DNA of 64,000 nt from an uncultured Clostridia bacterium (GTDB taxonomy: Bacteria > Bacillota > Clostridia > Christensenellales > CAG-917): positions 124,001 through 188,000 of the forward strand of contig CAKQUV010000002.1 of assembly GCA_934277615.1 (NCBI GenBank). The letters are read 5' to 3'. Each line of letters starts with the position of its first letter. The first letter of the stretch is position 1. A model generated the notes under the pieces. It did no database searches, was not told the DNA's origin, and was given only the letters and a program-made list of their open reading frames with translations. The position numbers and the translations under genes were made by a program. This document shows positions 52,539-61,779 of this stretch, in pieces.

Positions 52539-54371
52539 ATGGTCAGAAACGATTTGAGAAACATTGCAATCATCGCACACGTCGACCACGGCAAAACTAC
52601 GCTTGTGGACGGTATGCTCAAACAATCAGGCACGTTCAGAGAAAATCAACAAGTGGCAACGTGCGTTATGGACTCGGGCGACCTCGAAAGAGAAAGAGGT
52701 ATCACCATTTTGGCAAAGAATACGTCCATACACTATAACGGCGTAAAAATCAATATCATCGACACCCCGGGGCACGCCGATTTCTCGGGCGAGGTGGAGC
52801 GCGTCCTCAAAATGGTCAACGGCGTTGTGCTTTTGGTCGACGCACAGGAAGGTCCTATGCCGCAAACGCGTTTCGTCGTTGAAAAAGCGTTGGCTTTGGG
52901 GCTTAAAATCATTATCGTCGTAAACAAAATCGACAAACCCGACGCAAGACTTTCCGAAGTCGGCGACGAAGTGCTTGAGCTCTTGCTCGATCTCGACGCA
53001 AGCGACGAACAACTTCAAAGCCCCATTTTGTATTGCAGCGGTAAACAAGCGACGGCAACTCGTGACTACAACGTCCCCGGCAAAGACCTCAAACCGCTCT
53101 TCGATACGATTATCGATTATATTCCCGCTCCCGAAGGCGACGAAAACGGGGAATTGCAACTTCTCGTATCCGCAATCGACTACAACGATTACGTCGGTCG
53201 TATCGGTATCGGCAGAATTGAAAGAGGCAAAGTGGATATGGCAAAGGAAGTCGTGGTATGCGATTACCATAGCGGAATTTCACCGTATAAGAGCAAAATC
53301 GTCAACCTCTTCCAAATCGAAGGATTGAAGAGAGTCCCCGTCGAAAACGCAATGGTGGGCGACATCGTGTGTTTCAGCGGTATAGATAATATCACCATCG
53401 GCAACACCATTTGCTCTCCGTCCAAAATCGAACCTGTGCCGTTTGTCAAAATCGGAGAGCCGACAATCGAGATGAACTTCTGCGTAAACGACAGTCCGTT
53501 TGCGGGCAAGGAGGGAAAATTTGTAACTTCACGCCACTTGCGCGACAGACTTTTCAAAGAACTTCTCAAAGACGTTTCTTTGCGCGTTTATCAGACGGAA
53601 AGCGCGGACACTTTCAAAGTGTGCGGCAGAGGCGAAATGCATCTTTCAATCCTCATCGAAACAATGCGCAGAGAGGGCTATGAGTTTGGCGTAAGCACCC
53701 CGAAGGTCATTTTCAAGACAATCGACGGCGTGAAATGCGAGCCTATGGAGCAACTTTTTATAGACGTTCCTGCAGATTGCGTTGGCTCGGTTATGGAGCG
53801 TATGGGCGTAAGAAAAGGCGAACTCGTTACAATGACTCCGTCGGGCAGCAGAATCCGCATGGAATTCAAAGTGCCGGCACGCGGACTTTTCGGATTTAAA
53901 AACGAATTTTTGACGGACACCAAGGGTGAGGGCGTTATGAACCAACTCTTTGCAGGTTACGCACCGTACAAGGGGCCTATTCCTCGCAGATTTACAGGTT
54001 CGCTCGTAGCGTTCGAAACAGGCGAAGCCGCAACTTACGGACTTTTCAACGCGCAAGACAGAGGCGTGCTCTTTATCGATCCGCAAACGCAAGTTTACGA
54101 AGGTATGGTTGTGGGTATGTCGCCGAAGAACGAAGATATCAGGGTCAACGTCTGCAAGCGCAAACACGTAACCAATATGCGTGCGGCAGGCTCGGACGAA
54201 GCATTGCGCCTCAACACTCCTCGCAAGTTCAGTTTGGAAGAGGCAATCGAGTTCCTCAACGACGACGAAATGCTTGAAGTAACGCCAAAGAACATTCGTA
54301 TCCGCAAGGTCATTTTGTCGGGCTCCGAGAGATTGAAGCTTGCATACGGTAACAAAGCGGAAAAAGACTGA
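52539..54371 (+). CDS. typA: Ribosome-associated GTPase TypA/BipA
   Basis: A translational GTPase of the EF-G/EF-4 group that binds ribosomes and helps 50S assembly and stress growth. The 610 residues match. G1 AHVDHGKTT is at 13-21, RGITI is G2, DTPGHADF is G3 and VNKIDKPDA is G4, with the TypA-specific C-terminal domain behind (SSLVAFETGEAATYGL-type region). AAGAAGG precedes the ATG. Monocistronic with its own terminator. Confidence 0.97.
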   Translation: MVRNDLRNIAIIAHVDHGKTTLVDGMLKQSGTFRENQQVATCVMDSGDLERERGITILAKNTSIHYNGVKINIIDTPGHADFSGEVERVLKMVNGVVLLVDAQEGPMPQTRFVVEKALALGLKIIIVVNKIDKPDARLSEVGDEVLELLLDLDASDEQLQSPILYCSGKQATATRDYNVPGKDLKPLFDTIIDYIPAPEGDENGELQLLVSAIDYNDYVGRIGIGRIERGKVDMAKEVVVCDYHSGISPYKSKIVNLFQIEGLKRVPVENAMVGDIVCFSGIDNITIGNTICSPSKIEPVPFVKIGEPTIEMNFCVNDSPFAGKEGKFVTSRHLRDRLFKELLKDVSLRVYQTESADTFKVCGRGEMHLSILIETMRREGYEFGVSTPKVIFKTIDGVKCEPMEQLFIDVPADCVGSVMERMGVRKGELVTMTPSGSRIRMEFKVPARGLFGFKNEFLTDTKGEGVMNQLFAGYAPYKGPIPRRFTGSLVAFETGEAATYGLFNAQDRGVLFIDPQTQVYEGMVVGMSPKNEDIRVNVCKRKHVTNMRAAGSDEALRLNTPRKFSLEEAIEFLNDDEMLEVTPKNIRIRKVILSGSERLKLAYGNKAEKD

Positions 54372-54410
54372 AATAACCAAACAGAAACTTAAACTATCAA
54401 AAATAGCATG

Positions 54411-54438
54411 AAAAAACGCACTTTTGGGTGCGTTTTTT
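54411..54438 (+). terminator. Terminator of typA
   Basis: AAAAAACGCAC pairs with GTGCGTTTTTT around TTTTG, 39 bases after the stop. Confidence 0.88.
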
Positions 54439-54462
54439 GTGTGTTAAGCGTAAAAACGGTAT

Positions 54463-54488
54463 GAAAAAGGACTGCCGTGGCAGCCCTT
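54463..54488 (-). terminator. Terminator of zinc-ribbon membrane protein gene
   Basis: AAGGACTGCC and GGCAGCCCTT form an imperfect stem; on the minus strand it is followed by TTTTTC. Confidence 0.7.
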
Positions 54489-54503
54489 GATTCTATTGAT
54501 TGA

Positions 54504-55031
54504 TTACTTCTTTTCAACGTCAATCATTCTGCCGCAGAACTGGCATTTGACTTGAAGATTGTTGCTTGTTTCCGTTATGCCGCCGCAGTAGGGGCATTCT
54601 ATGGTGTATACGCCCAAGTCGTCGGGGCGATTGTTGAGGGGGATTATCTTTGTATCCTCAATGGTATAGCCTGTGAGATATTGCTTGTCAATGCTCACGC
54701 GTACGGCGTCTTGCACGTCTTTGGGTTGCATAGAAAGGTGATTGGCAATTTCATTGACGTCACGGAAGCCTTCGCGCTTGATTGCGTCGATGATACGGGC
54801 GTATTTCTTTTGAGGTCCGTATTTCACCCATGCCATAGGCGAGCCGTAAAAGCCGAGCACCGCAAGTGTAATGCCTATGCCGAGCATAACTTTATATCCG
54901 GCACTTGCGTCCTTGTTGGTTGCGCCGATTATGATAAACACTATACCCAAGGGCAAACCTATCGTGAGCAAGATTGCAAGTGTAAGTTGTCCGCCTAATG
55001 CTTTTTTTAGATTTGAATTTGCGTTTTTCAT
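54504..55031 (-). CDS. Membrane protein with PCI-like and zinc-ribbon parts
   Basis: 175 residues: two membrane helices near the N-terminus (about 15-38 and 48-65), a winged-helix segment (YARIIDAIKREGFRDVNEIA) of the kind found in PCI-like proteins, and a C-terminal zinc ribbon (CPYCGG, CQFCGR). The function is unknown. No ribosome site is visible; a -10 box lies six bases before the ATG, so a leaderless mRNA is predicted. Confidence 0.8.
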   Translation of the reverse strand: MKNANSNLKKALGGQLTLAILLTIGLPLGIVFIIIGATNKDASAGYKVMLGIGITLAVLGFYGSPMAWVKYGPQKKYARIIDAIKREGFRDVNEIANHLSMQPKDVQDAVRVSIDKQYLTGYTIEDTKIIPLNNRPDDLGVYTIECPYCGGITETSNNLQVKCQFCGRMIDVEKK

Positions 55032-55037
55032 ACTTTT

Positions 55038-55066
55038 ATTTTATTGTAAGCGCGCGATTTAGTCAA
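55038..55066 (-). promoter_or_regulatory. Promoter predicting a leaderless mRNA
   Basis: Minus strand TTGACT (55061-55066), 17 bp, TAAAAT (55038-55043), six bases (55032-55037), then the ATG at 55031. Confidence 0.6.
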
Positions 55067-55126
55067 TGATTGAATATAATTTGTTCCAAATTTTGTGACT
55101 TTTTCATACAAATGTAAAAATCAGTA

Positions 55127-55155
55127 TTGAAAAGTGTACTTTTTTAATGTATTAT
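55127..55155 (+). promoter_or_regulatory. Promoter of GPH symporter gene
   Basis: TTGAAA (55127-55132), 17 bp, TATTAT (55150-55155). The palindrome GCGCATGCGC lies in the leader near 55176-55185 and might be a regulator site. Confidence 0.65.
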
Positions 55156-55196
55156 TAAACTATATTTTTAATGCGCGCATGCGCAAAGGGGAAAAT

Positions 55197-56900
55197 ATGG
55201 CAGATTTGGTAGAAGCAAAACAAAAGAAGAAGGGACTTAGCGGCAATATGTGGATGTACGCCCTCGGCGTTATGGGCATCAACCTTGCAATAGGTCTTGT
55301 CAACAGTTATCAAGCTGAGTTTTTCAACAATATTCTCGGTGCAAACTTGATGATTTTCGCGGCGATTTTGCTCGCGTCCAAGTTTATATCAATCGTTGCG
55401 GACTTTGTTATCGGCAACCTCATTGACAGAGCCAACTTCAAGTCGGGCAAGATGCGTCCGTGGATACTTATATCCGCATTCCCGCTTGCCGTGGTTACGA
55501 TGATTACATTTGTGTTTATTCCGTTCAAGAGCGACGCCGGCATGTATGTGTACATCACGTTTATGACGATTTTGTGGAACGTGTCCATGACGCTTGCGGA
55601 TATTCCCTCGCAAGGTATGCTTGCGCTCCTTTCCAACGACGGCATTGAAAAGAATGACGCGGCAGGTCTTGCCAACACGCTCAAATCAATCGCTCTCGCT
55701 TGCCCGGGCGTTATCGTTACAATCGTCGGTATGCTCACGGGTAGCGAAGTTACCGGCAAGACGGAATATCTTATCACCGCAGGCATTATGTGCGGATTGG
55801 GACTTGTTTTCCAACTTCTTATGTACTTCAAGACCAAGGAAGTGGTTGTATCGCGCACGTCCTCGGCAATGAGCTTCAAAGAAATGTTCCGCGAACTCAA
55901 AAACAACAAAATGCTTATAATTATGTTCTTGACCTACATTCTCGGATTCGGTAGAAATATCGGTCTCGGAATTGCGGTTCAGGCAACGTATATCCTCGTT
56001 CGCGACGGCGTTGACCTCTCGTTCCTGTCATTCCTCGGATTCGAAGGCAAGTTGTACGGCCCTGCAATCAGTTGGGCAATCGGTATCACGTCGGCTGTTT
56101 CGAGCATGGTTACAATCGTCTTTAACGCCGCTATCAACAAAAAGCTCGGCGAAAAGAAATACTTTATCGGCGCAGGCTTGTACGGTTTTGCGATTTCCGT
56201 GATAAGCGTCGTTATGTACTGCTGCGGCGGCACGGCGTTGCGTAGTTTCTGGGCGATCCTCGTGTATCAATTCTTCCTCGGTTTCGCATACGGTCCCAAC
56301 GGCTTCTTGCCAATGGTTATGACATCGGATATCGTCGATTACCAAGAGTGGAAAACCGGCAAACGTACGGAAGGCACACAGTTTGCAATTCTCTCTATGG
56401 CAAACAAACTCTCCAACGCGCTCTCCGTCGCCGTGGGTATATTCCTTATCGGCGCAATCGGGTTCAGCGCGTCCAAAGCAAGCGGAATTATCGAAACCGC
56501 GCCCGATACAATATCGACCTACATCACGGACGATATGCAAAACAAAGCGTGGATTATTTACTTCCTTATCCCCGGTCTTTGCATGCTTGCGAGTAGCATT
56601 CCGATGTTCTTCTACAAGATAGACGAAAAGACCAAAAAGCAAATGAGAGAAGAGCTTGCAGAGCGCAGAGCGGCGGAAGAAGCGGCTCAAAACATCGACA
56701 ACGACGGCGACGGTCAAGTGTTTGAAAATGAAGAAAAACCTGCCGATAACGAGCCGTTTGAAGAGATTTTGGCAGAGCACTTCGAGGACGAAGAAAAAGA
56801 AGCCGAAGTTGCAGAATCCGAAAATGCGGACGACAATTCCGATAACGACGGCAACGACGACAATGGCGGAGATATCGGCGGCGCAGGCTTCGTGGGATAA
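55197..56900 (+). CDS. GPH-family sugar:cation symporter
   Basis: A 567-residue major-facilitator protein of the glycoside-pentoside-hexuronide group with twelve predicted helices. Readable family features are NLIDRANFKSGKMRPWI after helix 2-3 and DIVDYQEWKTGKRTEGTQFA near helix 10. It imports a sugar with Na+ or H+. The C-terminal 75 residues are acidic and Asn/Asp rich, longer than usual. GGGGAAAAT precedes the chosen ATG. No sugar catabolic gene is adjacent. Confidence 0.9.
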   Translation: MADLVEAKQKKKGLSGNMWMYALGVMGINLAIGLVNSYQAEFFNNILGANLMIFAAILLASKFISIVADFVIGNLIDRANFKSGKMRPWILISAFPLAVVTMITFVFIPFKSDAGMYVYITFMTILWNVSMTLADIPSQGMLALLSNDGIEKNDAAGLANTLKSIALACPGVIVTIVGMLTGSEVTGKTEYLITAGIMCGLGLVFQLLMYFKTKEVVVSRTSSAMSFKEMFRELKNNKMLIIMFLTYILGFGRNIGLGIAVQATYILVRDGVDLSFLSFLGFEGKLYGPAISWAIGITSAVSSMVTIVFNAAINKKLGEKKYFIGAGLYGFAISVISVVMYCCGGTALRSFWAILVYQFFLGFAYGPNGFLPMVMTSDIVDYQEWKTGKRTEGTQFAILSMANKLSNALSVAVGIFLIGAIGFSASKASGIIETAPDTISTYITDDMQNKAWIIYFLIPGLCMLASSIPMFFYKIDEKTKKQMREELAERRAAEEAAQNIDNDGDGQVFENEEKPADNEPFEEILAEHFEDEEKEAEVAESENADDNSDNDGNDDNGGDIGGAGFVG

Positions 56901-56930
56901 AATCCGCAAAAAAACGTATATTAAACGCAA

Positions 56931-56959
56931 AAAAAACCTCGCATCCGGCGAGGTTTTTT
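56931..56959. terminator. Bidirectional terminator, symporter and dnaC genes
   Basis: AAAAAACCTCGC pairs with GCGAGGTTTTTT between convergent genes. Confidence 0.88.
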
Positions 56960-57003
56960 CGTGTCGTTTTTATCGTATAATTAACATTTTACGATCGTCA
57001 ATT

Positions 57004-57921
57004 TCAAAGACGCATATCTTTGCCGACGAATTGGATTATCATGGAGTGTTGCTTGTGGCTAAGACGAGAATAAATGCGCTCGCCGTAGCGCGCGAGAAGT
57101 CGCTCGACGTCGAGATTGGTGGTGATTATTGTCGCAAGACCTTTTGCCTGGCGTTCCTCAATGACGAGAAGAAGATACTCAATCGTTACGCGCTTGAGCA
57201 TCGGCTCGGTGCCGAGGTCGTCTATGACAAGCAAGTCTGCCGTGAGTACGTCGTCCATAAGCGCGTTGTGCTCGGCAATGGGCGAGGTGTGCACGGTGAG
57301 CATGAGTGAGTTGAACTCATACGCGCTCATAATCTTTGCGCTGTAACCTTTTTCGACAATGCCTCTTGCGATTGCGCTTGCAAGGCAGGTTTTGCCCGTG
57401 CCTACGCCGCCTGTGAAAAGCAAGTTTACGTTTTTGACGGCAGGGAATTTTTCAACGTATTTTTGCATGGACGAATAGAGCTTGGAAAGGTTTTGTTTTT
57501 CCTGTTCGTCTTTGACGTTGTTGAGATTGCAGTCCGCAAAAGAGAAAGGCGCGCGTTTGTCCAATTCGCACTCGATTTTGAGGTTCTTTACGTACTCGTC
57601 AAAGGCGCATTGGCAAATTTTGCCGTCCGCTTTGCCCGTGTCGCCGCATATGGGGCAGAGGGGTTTGTATTGAAAGTCTTTTTCGTCAAATCCGTACTTT
57701 TTTAGTGCGTTTTGATATGCTAAACGTGCTTTTTGCGTATTTTGTGAATTTTCAACACCTTTTGCCATATCGTCGAAAACGGCGGCAGTATATGCCTTGT
57801 TTGCCTCGGATATTTCGGGAACGGCAAACGCTTTTTGCACCGCTAGAGCAGCGAGGCGTTTTGCGTTTTCTATCTTTTGTCGGCGCTCGGATAGCGTCTT
57901 GCGTATAACTCTGTCTTTCAT
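57004..57921 (-). CDS. dnaC: Helicase loader DnaC/DnaI-like ATPase
   Basis: A 305-residue AAA+ protein that loads the replicative helicase at the origin or restart sites. A zinc-binding CPIC...CQC (89-105) sits before the ATPase domain, as in DnaI. Walker A GGVGTGKT is at 171-178 and Walker B LLVIDDLG near 235; IITTNLD is sensor I. It starts one base after the stop of the dnaD-like gene, so the two are co-translated. Confidence 0.93.
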   Translation of the reverse strand: MKDRVIRKTLSERRQKIENAKRLAALAVQKAFAVPEISEANKAYTAAVFDDMAKGVENSQNTQKARLAYQNALKKYGFDEKDFQYKPLCPICGDTGKADGKICQCAFDEYVKNLKIECELDKRAPFSFADCNLNNVKDEQEKQNLSKLYSSMQKYVEKFPAVKNVNLLFTGGVGTGKTCLASAIARGIVEKGYSAKIMSAYEFNSLMLTVHTSPIAEHNALMDDVLTADLLVIDDLGTEPMLKRVTIEYLLLVIEERQAKGLATIITTNLDVERLLARYGERIYSRLSHKQHSMIIQFVGKDMRL

Positions 57922-57922
57922 A

Positions 57923-59371
57923 TTACCACTCTATATCCTTCAAACTGTCTATGCTGGTTATAACCGATTGAAGCTCCTCTTGCGAATATGTGCGCTCGTC
58001 AAAATCCTTCTCTCGAGGCTTGCTTTGAGAAACGCTTTGCGGGGTGAATTTCTTTGCTTGTTCCACCGTCGTTATGCCGTTTGCCTTGTACGTGGAAAGC
58101 AATTGATTGATAAAGGGCGTGGGGTAGGTCTTGCCCACCGCTTGTTCGGAGGCGTACAGGATGAGATCGTCCGTAAAGCCCCAGGTAACCGACCACGTGC
58201 GATAATACTCTCTGTCCGTGCTTGTAACCGAACGGGTGCGACCGCTCTTTTCGATAATCTTCTTGATTTTGGCGTCGAGCTCGATTTGCGCTTGCAAATA
58301 TTCGTCGATACTTTGAGAGGTAAGCAAGCCTTGTTTGTAGAATTTTTCGACGATTGTATTCATGCCGTCGAGGGTGCGCACGTTGCTGATAAAGCAGTGA
58401 TGTGCGATTTTCTTGAGTGCGTCGTCGTCAAAGCCTTTGGCTGTCCAAGGCACGATATAGACCTCGATTTCGTGGTCAAACGATTCGTAATAAACGCCGA
58501 GGTTTTTATTGACTCCGATTGCGATGTCTTTAAGACGTTCGCGATGCGACTGATAGTCAAGCATTTCCTCTGCGGTGAATATTGACATTCTATAAAACTC
58601 GTCAAGTTTCTGGTCGAGCTTTTTGAAGTTTTTGGAGCCTTTGATTGTTTTTGCCGCCGTGAGAATTGCGTCGAGCTCATAGCCCCAACTTCTTGTCCAT
58701 TTGAGGAGCATTTGCTTTTCTTCGAGGTCCGCTCCGCCTTTGCGACCTAATGCGGCAAGCACTTTTTGCATTTGCTCGGATTGCTTGTCGTATTCGTTGA
58801 GTTTGTCCTCGACGTCGCCAACCGTGCGCACTCCGTCCGCAACCCAGTTGCGCGCAACCGTCAGAATGTACGGATATCTCACGCTCATGCCTTTGAGGTT
58901 TATGCAATATTGCACGATCATGAGCATTGCGTCTTGCTCTAGTTTGCTCTCGTCAAGGAACATATAGTATTCGTTGTATTCGTTGGGCGTGAGCATGCGC
59001 TCGGGGAAGAGCTGTTGAAGGTGCGCGTTAAAATCGTTCCATTTTTCGCTCTTGTATTTTTTTGGCGTTTGCATGGAGCGCTTGAGACTGAGATATTGCA
59101 CTTCGAGCGGCTGCTTGGACACTATTTGCACAAGTCCCATATCCTCAAAGTAACCGTATGCGGACAAAATCTCGCTCTCGGTCATATCCAGGCGCGCGCA
59201 AAGCTCTTCGACGGTGTTGGTTTTGCTCGGGTTGGAGCAAAGATATAGACCGTACAGATATACCTTGATTTGCTTTTCGTCGCAATAGGGCAAATGCTCG
59301 TTGATAAACAAGTTGTCCACGAGCGTAAACGTATCCATCAAAAAATCGCTTGAAAATCTTGCAAAACTCAC
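57923..59371 (-). CDS. DnaD/DnaB-like replication initiation protein
   Basis: 482 residues. The N-terminal 100 residues form a winged-helix domain (VEELCARLDMTESEILSAYG). Two DnaD-type helical modules follow, with motifs MLLKWTRSWGYELDAILTAA (about 226) and YYRTWSVTWGFTDDLILYAS (about 400). The family remodels DNA and brings the helicase loader to the replication origin. The start is GTG behind GAGGTAAC. It heads the dnaD-dnaC operon. Confidence 0.9.
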   Translation of the reverse strand: MSFARFSSDFLMDTFTLVDNLFINEHLPYCDEKQIKVYLYGLYLCSNPSKTNTVEELCARLDMTESEILSAYGYFEDMGLVQIVSKQPLEVQYLSLKRSMQTPKKYKSEKWNDFNAHLQQLFPERMLTPNEYNEYYMFLDESKLEQDAMLMIVQYCINLKGMSVRYPYILTVARNWVADGVRTVGDVEDKLNEYDKQSEQMQKVLAALGRKGGADLEEKQMLLKWTRSWGYELDAILTAAKTIKGSKNFKKLDQKLDEFYRMSIFTAEEMLDYQSHRERLKDIAIGVNKNLGVYYESFDHEIEVYIVPWTAKGFDDDALKKIAHHCFISNVRTLDGMNTIVEKFYKQGLLTSQSIDEYLQAQIELDAKIKKIIEKSGRTRSVTSTDREYYRTWSVTWGFTDDLILYASEQAVGKTYPTPFINQLLSTYKANGITTVEQAKKFTPQSVSQSKPREKDFDERTYSQEELQSVITSIDSLKDIEW

Positions 59372-59546
59372 TTTTGTTACCTCTTTTTATGCGGAGTTTA
59401 ATATTAGCACAAAACTTTTCGCCGCAAAAGCAAAAAATTGACTGAATTATTATAATTCAATATATAGTGTTTCACGTGCGTGCGATACCCATTTGCGATT
59501 GCTATGCGCTTGGCATAAGGCTGAATTTGCGGAATTTTCGGAACGG

Positions 59547-59576
59547 AAAAACGGCACACCGTATCGTGTGCCGTTT
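59547..59576 (-). terminator. Terminator of queT
   Basis: ACGGCACAC (59551-59559) pairs with GTGTGCCGT (59566-59574); on the minus strand five T follow. Confidence 0.8.
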
Positions 59577-59601
59577 ATAACTTGGCAGTATGGTCGTGAT
59601 T

Positions 59602-60153
59602 TTAATCTTCGTCGTTTTCCTCGCTATTCAAAATACGTCTATACGGCTCTGTGTCGTATTTCGACGGGTGCGGAAGGGGAATATGCGCCGCTATCATCGC
59701 TTTTTTGAGTGCGAACGTGAAGGGAAGCCCGAGAACGAGGCAAGTTATTAGTTGTGATGCCAAAATCTCGAACATAGAGATATAATACACGCTCGAGGCG
59801 TCGTTGAGCACGAAGATGAGCGGAATAAGCAGAGTGTTGGCAAGGATAGGCGGTATGGTAGATAGCAAGGGCTTTCTTCTAAGCAGATACGTGCCGACCG
59901 CGCCGACGAGGGTTGCGAGAGTGCCGAGCACCATATCGAATACTCCGAACGGCGAAAAAAAGAAGTTGGTGAAGAAGCAGCCTATCGTAAGCCCGGGGAT
60001 TGCTTCGGGAAATATGAGAGGGAGCAAAACCAAAATTTCCGATATGCGAAACTGTATCGGACCGAACGATATTGCGGAGAGAGCTACGGATAGGGCAAAA
60101 TACAAAGCGGCTATAATACCCGCCCTTGCCACGTAAATAAGGGACTTTTTCAA
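59602..60153 (-). CDS. queT: QueT, ECF transporter S component
   Basis: A 183-residue membrane protein with about six helices that captures a queuosine precursor for import by the shared ECF energy module. The family stretch ISFGPIQFRISEILVLLPL and GCFFTNFFFSPFG are present. It starts at a TTG, MKKSLIYVARA in the product, six bases after GAGG. That ribosome site is inside a preQ1-I riboswitch, which supports both the substrate and the start. Confidence 0.92.
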   Translation of the reverse strand: MKKSLIYVARAGIIAALYFALSVALSAISFGPIQFRISEILVLLPLIFPEAIPGLTIGCFFTNFFFSPFGVFDMVLGTLATLVGAVGTYLLRRKPLLSTIPPILANTLLIPLIFVLNDASSVYYISMFEILASQLITCLVLGLPFTFALKKAMIAAHIPLPHPSKYDTEPYRRILNSEENDED

Positions 60154-60160
60154 AATTCAC

Positions 60161-60200
60161 CTCGGTTTTTTTTATTGATGGGTATTGCCGACACCATCGA
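60161..60200 (-). promoter_or_regulatory. preQ1-I riboswitch
   Basis: On the minus strand stem P1 is GATGG with CCATC around loop TGTCGGCAATAC. The A-rich tail AATAAAAAAAACCGAG returns so that CCGA pairs with TCGG of the loop as pseudoknot P2. The C following that segment and the ACCC edge match the class I consensus. P2 takes in bases leading into the GAGG ribosome site of queT, so ligand would block translation. Confidence 0.8.
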
Positions 60201-60289
60201 TGTTATGTTATCATATGTAAATGAAAAAGGCAATCGCATTTGACTTAATTCACGCCGGTTGCATATAATAATCCTTGCAAGGAGCGGAT

Positions 60290-60757
60290 ATGAACAGATT
60301 TGACGATTTGAGTTGTCTGGATACGGCATTCTCCACGGGCGCGTTTTTGTGCTCGGGCGACAACGTGATGGTTGCAAGTTGGGGAATGATTGGCGTGATG
60401 TGGGGCAAAAAAGTGTTTGTCGCGCCTGTGCGCGAGAGTAGATTCACCAAAGAGTTTATAGACAATACAGGGTGCTTTGCCGTGTGCGTTCCGTATCCTT
60501 TCAAGATGCTCGACGCAATCAAGTTTTGCGGAACTAAGAGCGGAAGAGAGTATGACAAGTGGGCGGAGTGCGGGCTTGAAAAAGTCAAGGCAAAGAGCAT
60601 TGACGCAACGCTTGTGGGCGGCTGCAGAAAGTACTTCGAGTGCAAGGTCATAGGCAAAGTGGCAATGGACGGAATGGAAATTTCCAAAGTGCAAAAATGG
60701 TATCCGCAAGGGGATTTGCATACGTTTTATTTTGGAGAAATAGTTGAGGAATACTGA
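60290..60757 (+). CDS. Flavin reductase-like FMN-binding protein
   Basis: A 155-residue split-barrel flavoprotein of the flavin-reductase-like group (TGAFLCSGDNVMVASWGMIGVMWG and later VCVPYPFKMLDAIKFCGTKSGR). These proteins bind FMN and often reduce flavins or act in anaerobic redox. The start at MNRFDDL follows AAGGAG. It overlaps the next gene by one base. Confidence 0.88.
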   Translation: MNRFDDLSCLDTAFSTGAFLCSGDNVMVASWGMIGVMWGKKVFVAPVRESRFTKEFIDNTGCFAVCVPYPFKMLDAIKFCGTKSGREYDKWAECGLEKVKAKSIDATLVGGCRKYFECKVIGKVAMDGMEISKVQKWYPQGDLHTFYFGEIVEEY

Positions 60758-61041
60758 TGAAAATCTGGGCAAAAGTGATGGTTGGCGATAAGATAAAAAA
60801 GGACGTTATTTATGAGAGCGAACTTACGCTCACACCGTCCAATTTCCAAAAAATGCTGCAAGAGATTGCGTATAGAGTGGATATAGCAACGCCTATATCT
60901 CTGCCGTCGCACTACAAGCATTTCGAGCGTTTCAATCGAGTGAAATACATACCGCGCGATTTTATAGAAGAGACGGATTTTACATCTTTCGTTCTTGAAA
61001 GAGTGGTTGAAAACAAAAAGCCCAAACAGTTTTATATTTGA
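60757..61041 (+). CDS. Small hypothetical protein, 94 aa
   Basis: 94 residues, start and preceding stop overlapping as TGATG. It contains ELTLTPSNFQKMLQEIAYRV and a Pro-rich HY segment. I do not know the family. Coupled translation suggests a link with the flavoprotein upstream. Confidence 0.7.
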   Translation: MKIWAKVMVGDKIKKDVIYESELTLTPSNFQKMLQEIAYRVDIATPISLPSHYKHFERFNRVKYIPRDFIEETDFTSFVLERVVENKKPKQFYI

Positions 61042-61086
61042 TGTGAGAATATACCGAAAATCACAAAACAATAAGTTTATTTATAC

Positions 61087-61113
61087 AAAAACGCACGATT
61101 AACGTGCGTTTTT
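61087..61113 (+). terminator. Terminator after flavoprotein operon
   Basis: AAAAACGCACG pairs with CGTGCGTTTTT around ATTAA. Confidence 0.85.
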
Positions 61114-61208
61114 GCTATTGTATCGCCCGATAGCCTACTTAAAAAAATAACGCTTTTATAAGAAGTCGTGTTGCGCGGAATGCGCGATTTCGCAAAAAAT
61201 TTTAGCGT

Positions 61209-61239
61209 GAATATAAGCACTCGTTTTGAAAACACTATA
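61209..61239 (+). promoter_or_regulatory. Possible sigma-G promoter of spoVT
   Basis: GAATA (61209-61213), 19 bp, CACTATA (61233-61239), close to the forespore consensus GHATR-N18-CATNHTA with one mismatch. SpoVT is a sigma-G gene in Bacillus. Confidence 0.45.
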
Positions 61240-61254
61240 TAAAACGGAGGCTAT

Positions 61255-61779
61255 ATGGCATCGGGAATTGTAAGAAGAATAGACGAACTAGGACGTATCG
61301 TCATACCCAAGGAAATGAGAAAGACCATGCGACTTCAGGTCGGAGACGAAATGGAAATAAGCTCTACCGGCGACGCTTTGACTTTGCGCAGATACAGCGG
61401 ATTTCAAAGCGTACTTGCGGAGGCAAAATCCGTTGCGAAAGAGCTTAGCAAAGCGGTGGACGCAGACGTGCTTTTTGCAAGCGCAAACGCCGTTACGGTT
61501 GCAGAGGGAAAAAACAAAAAGACGTATGAAAACGCGCGCCTTACCGACTCGTTTTGCGCAATCGTGAGAGAGAGAAAGACGGACATTCTTCACGGCGAGG
61601 ACTTGAACCACGTCTTTGAGGACAGAGCGTGCAATTGCTCGTTTATGGTGGTCGAGCCTGTAGTGGTGGGAGGCGACCTTATCGGCGCCGCTATGATGCT
61701 TATCGACGCTTTGCCCAGCGACGTCGCAAGGGCATATTTGCATTTTTGCGTGCAGTTGATCGAGGCAAGTCTTGACTAA
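61255..61779 (+). CDS. spoVT: Stage V sporulation regulator SpoVT
   Basis: A forespore transcription factor: N-terminal AbrB swapped-hairpin DNA-binding domain (GIVRRIDELGRIVIPKEMRK) and a C-terminal GAF domain. The 174 residues match the family (about 178). GGAGG precedes the ATG. It overlaps the next gene by 8 bp and a sigma-G-like promoter lies upstream. Its presence indicates a spore former or a recent descendant. Confidence 0.96.
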   Translation: MASGIVRRIDELGRIVIPKEMRKTMRLQVGDEMEISSTGDALTLRRYSGFQSVLAEAKSVAKELSKAVDADVLFASANAVTVAEGKNKKTYENARLTDSFCAIVRERKTDILHGEDLNHVFEDRACNCSFMVVEPVVVGGDLIGAAMMLIDALPSDVARAYLHFCVQLIEASLD

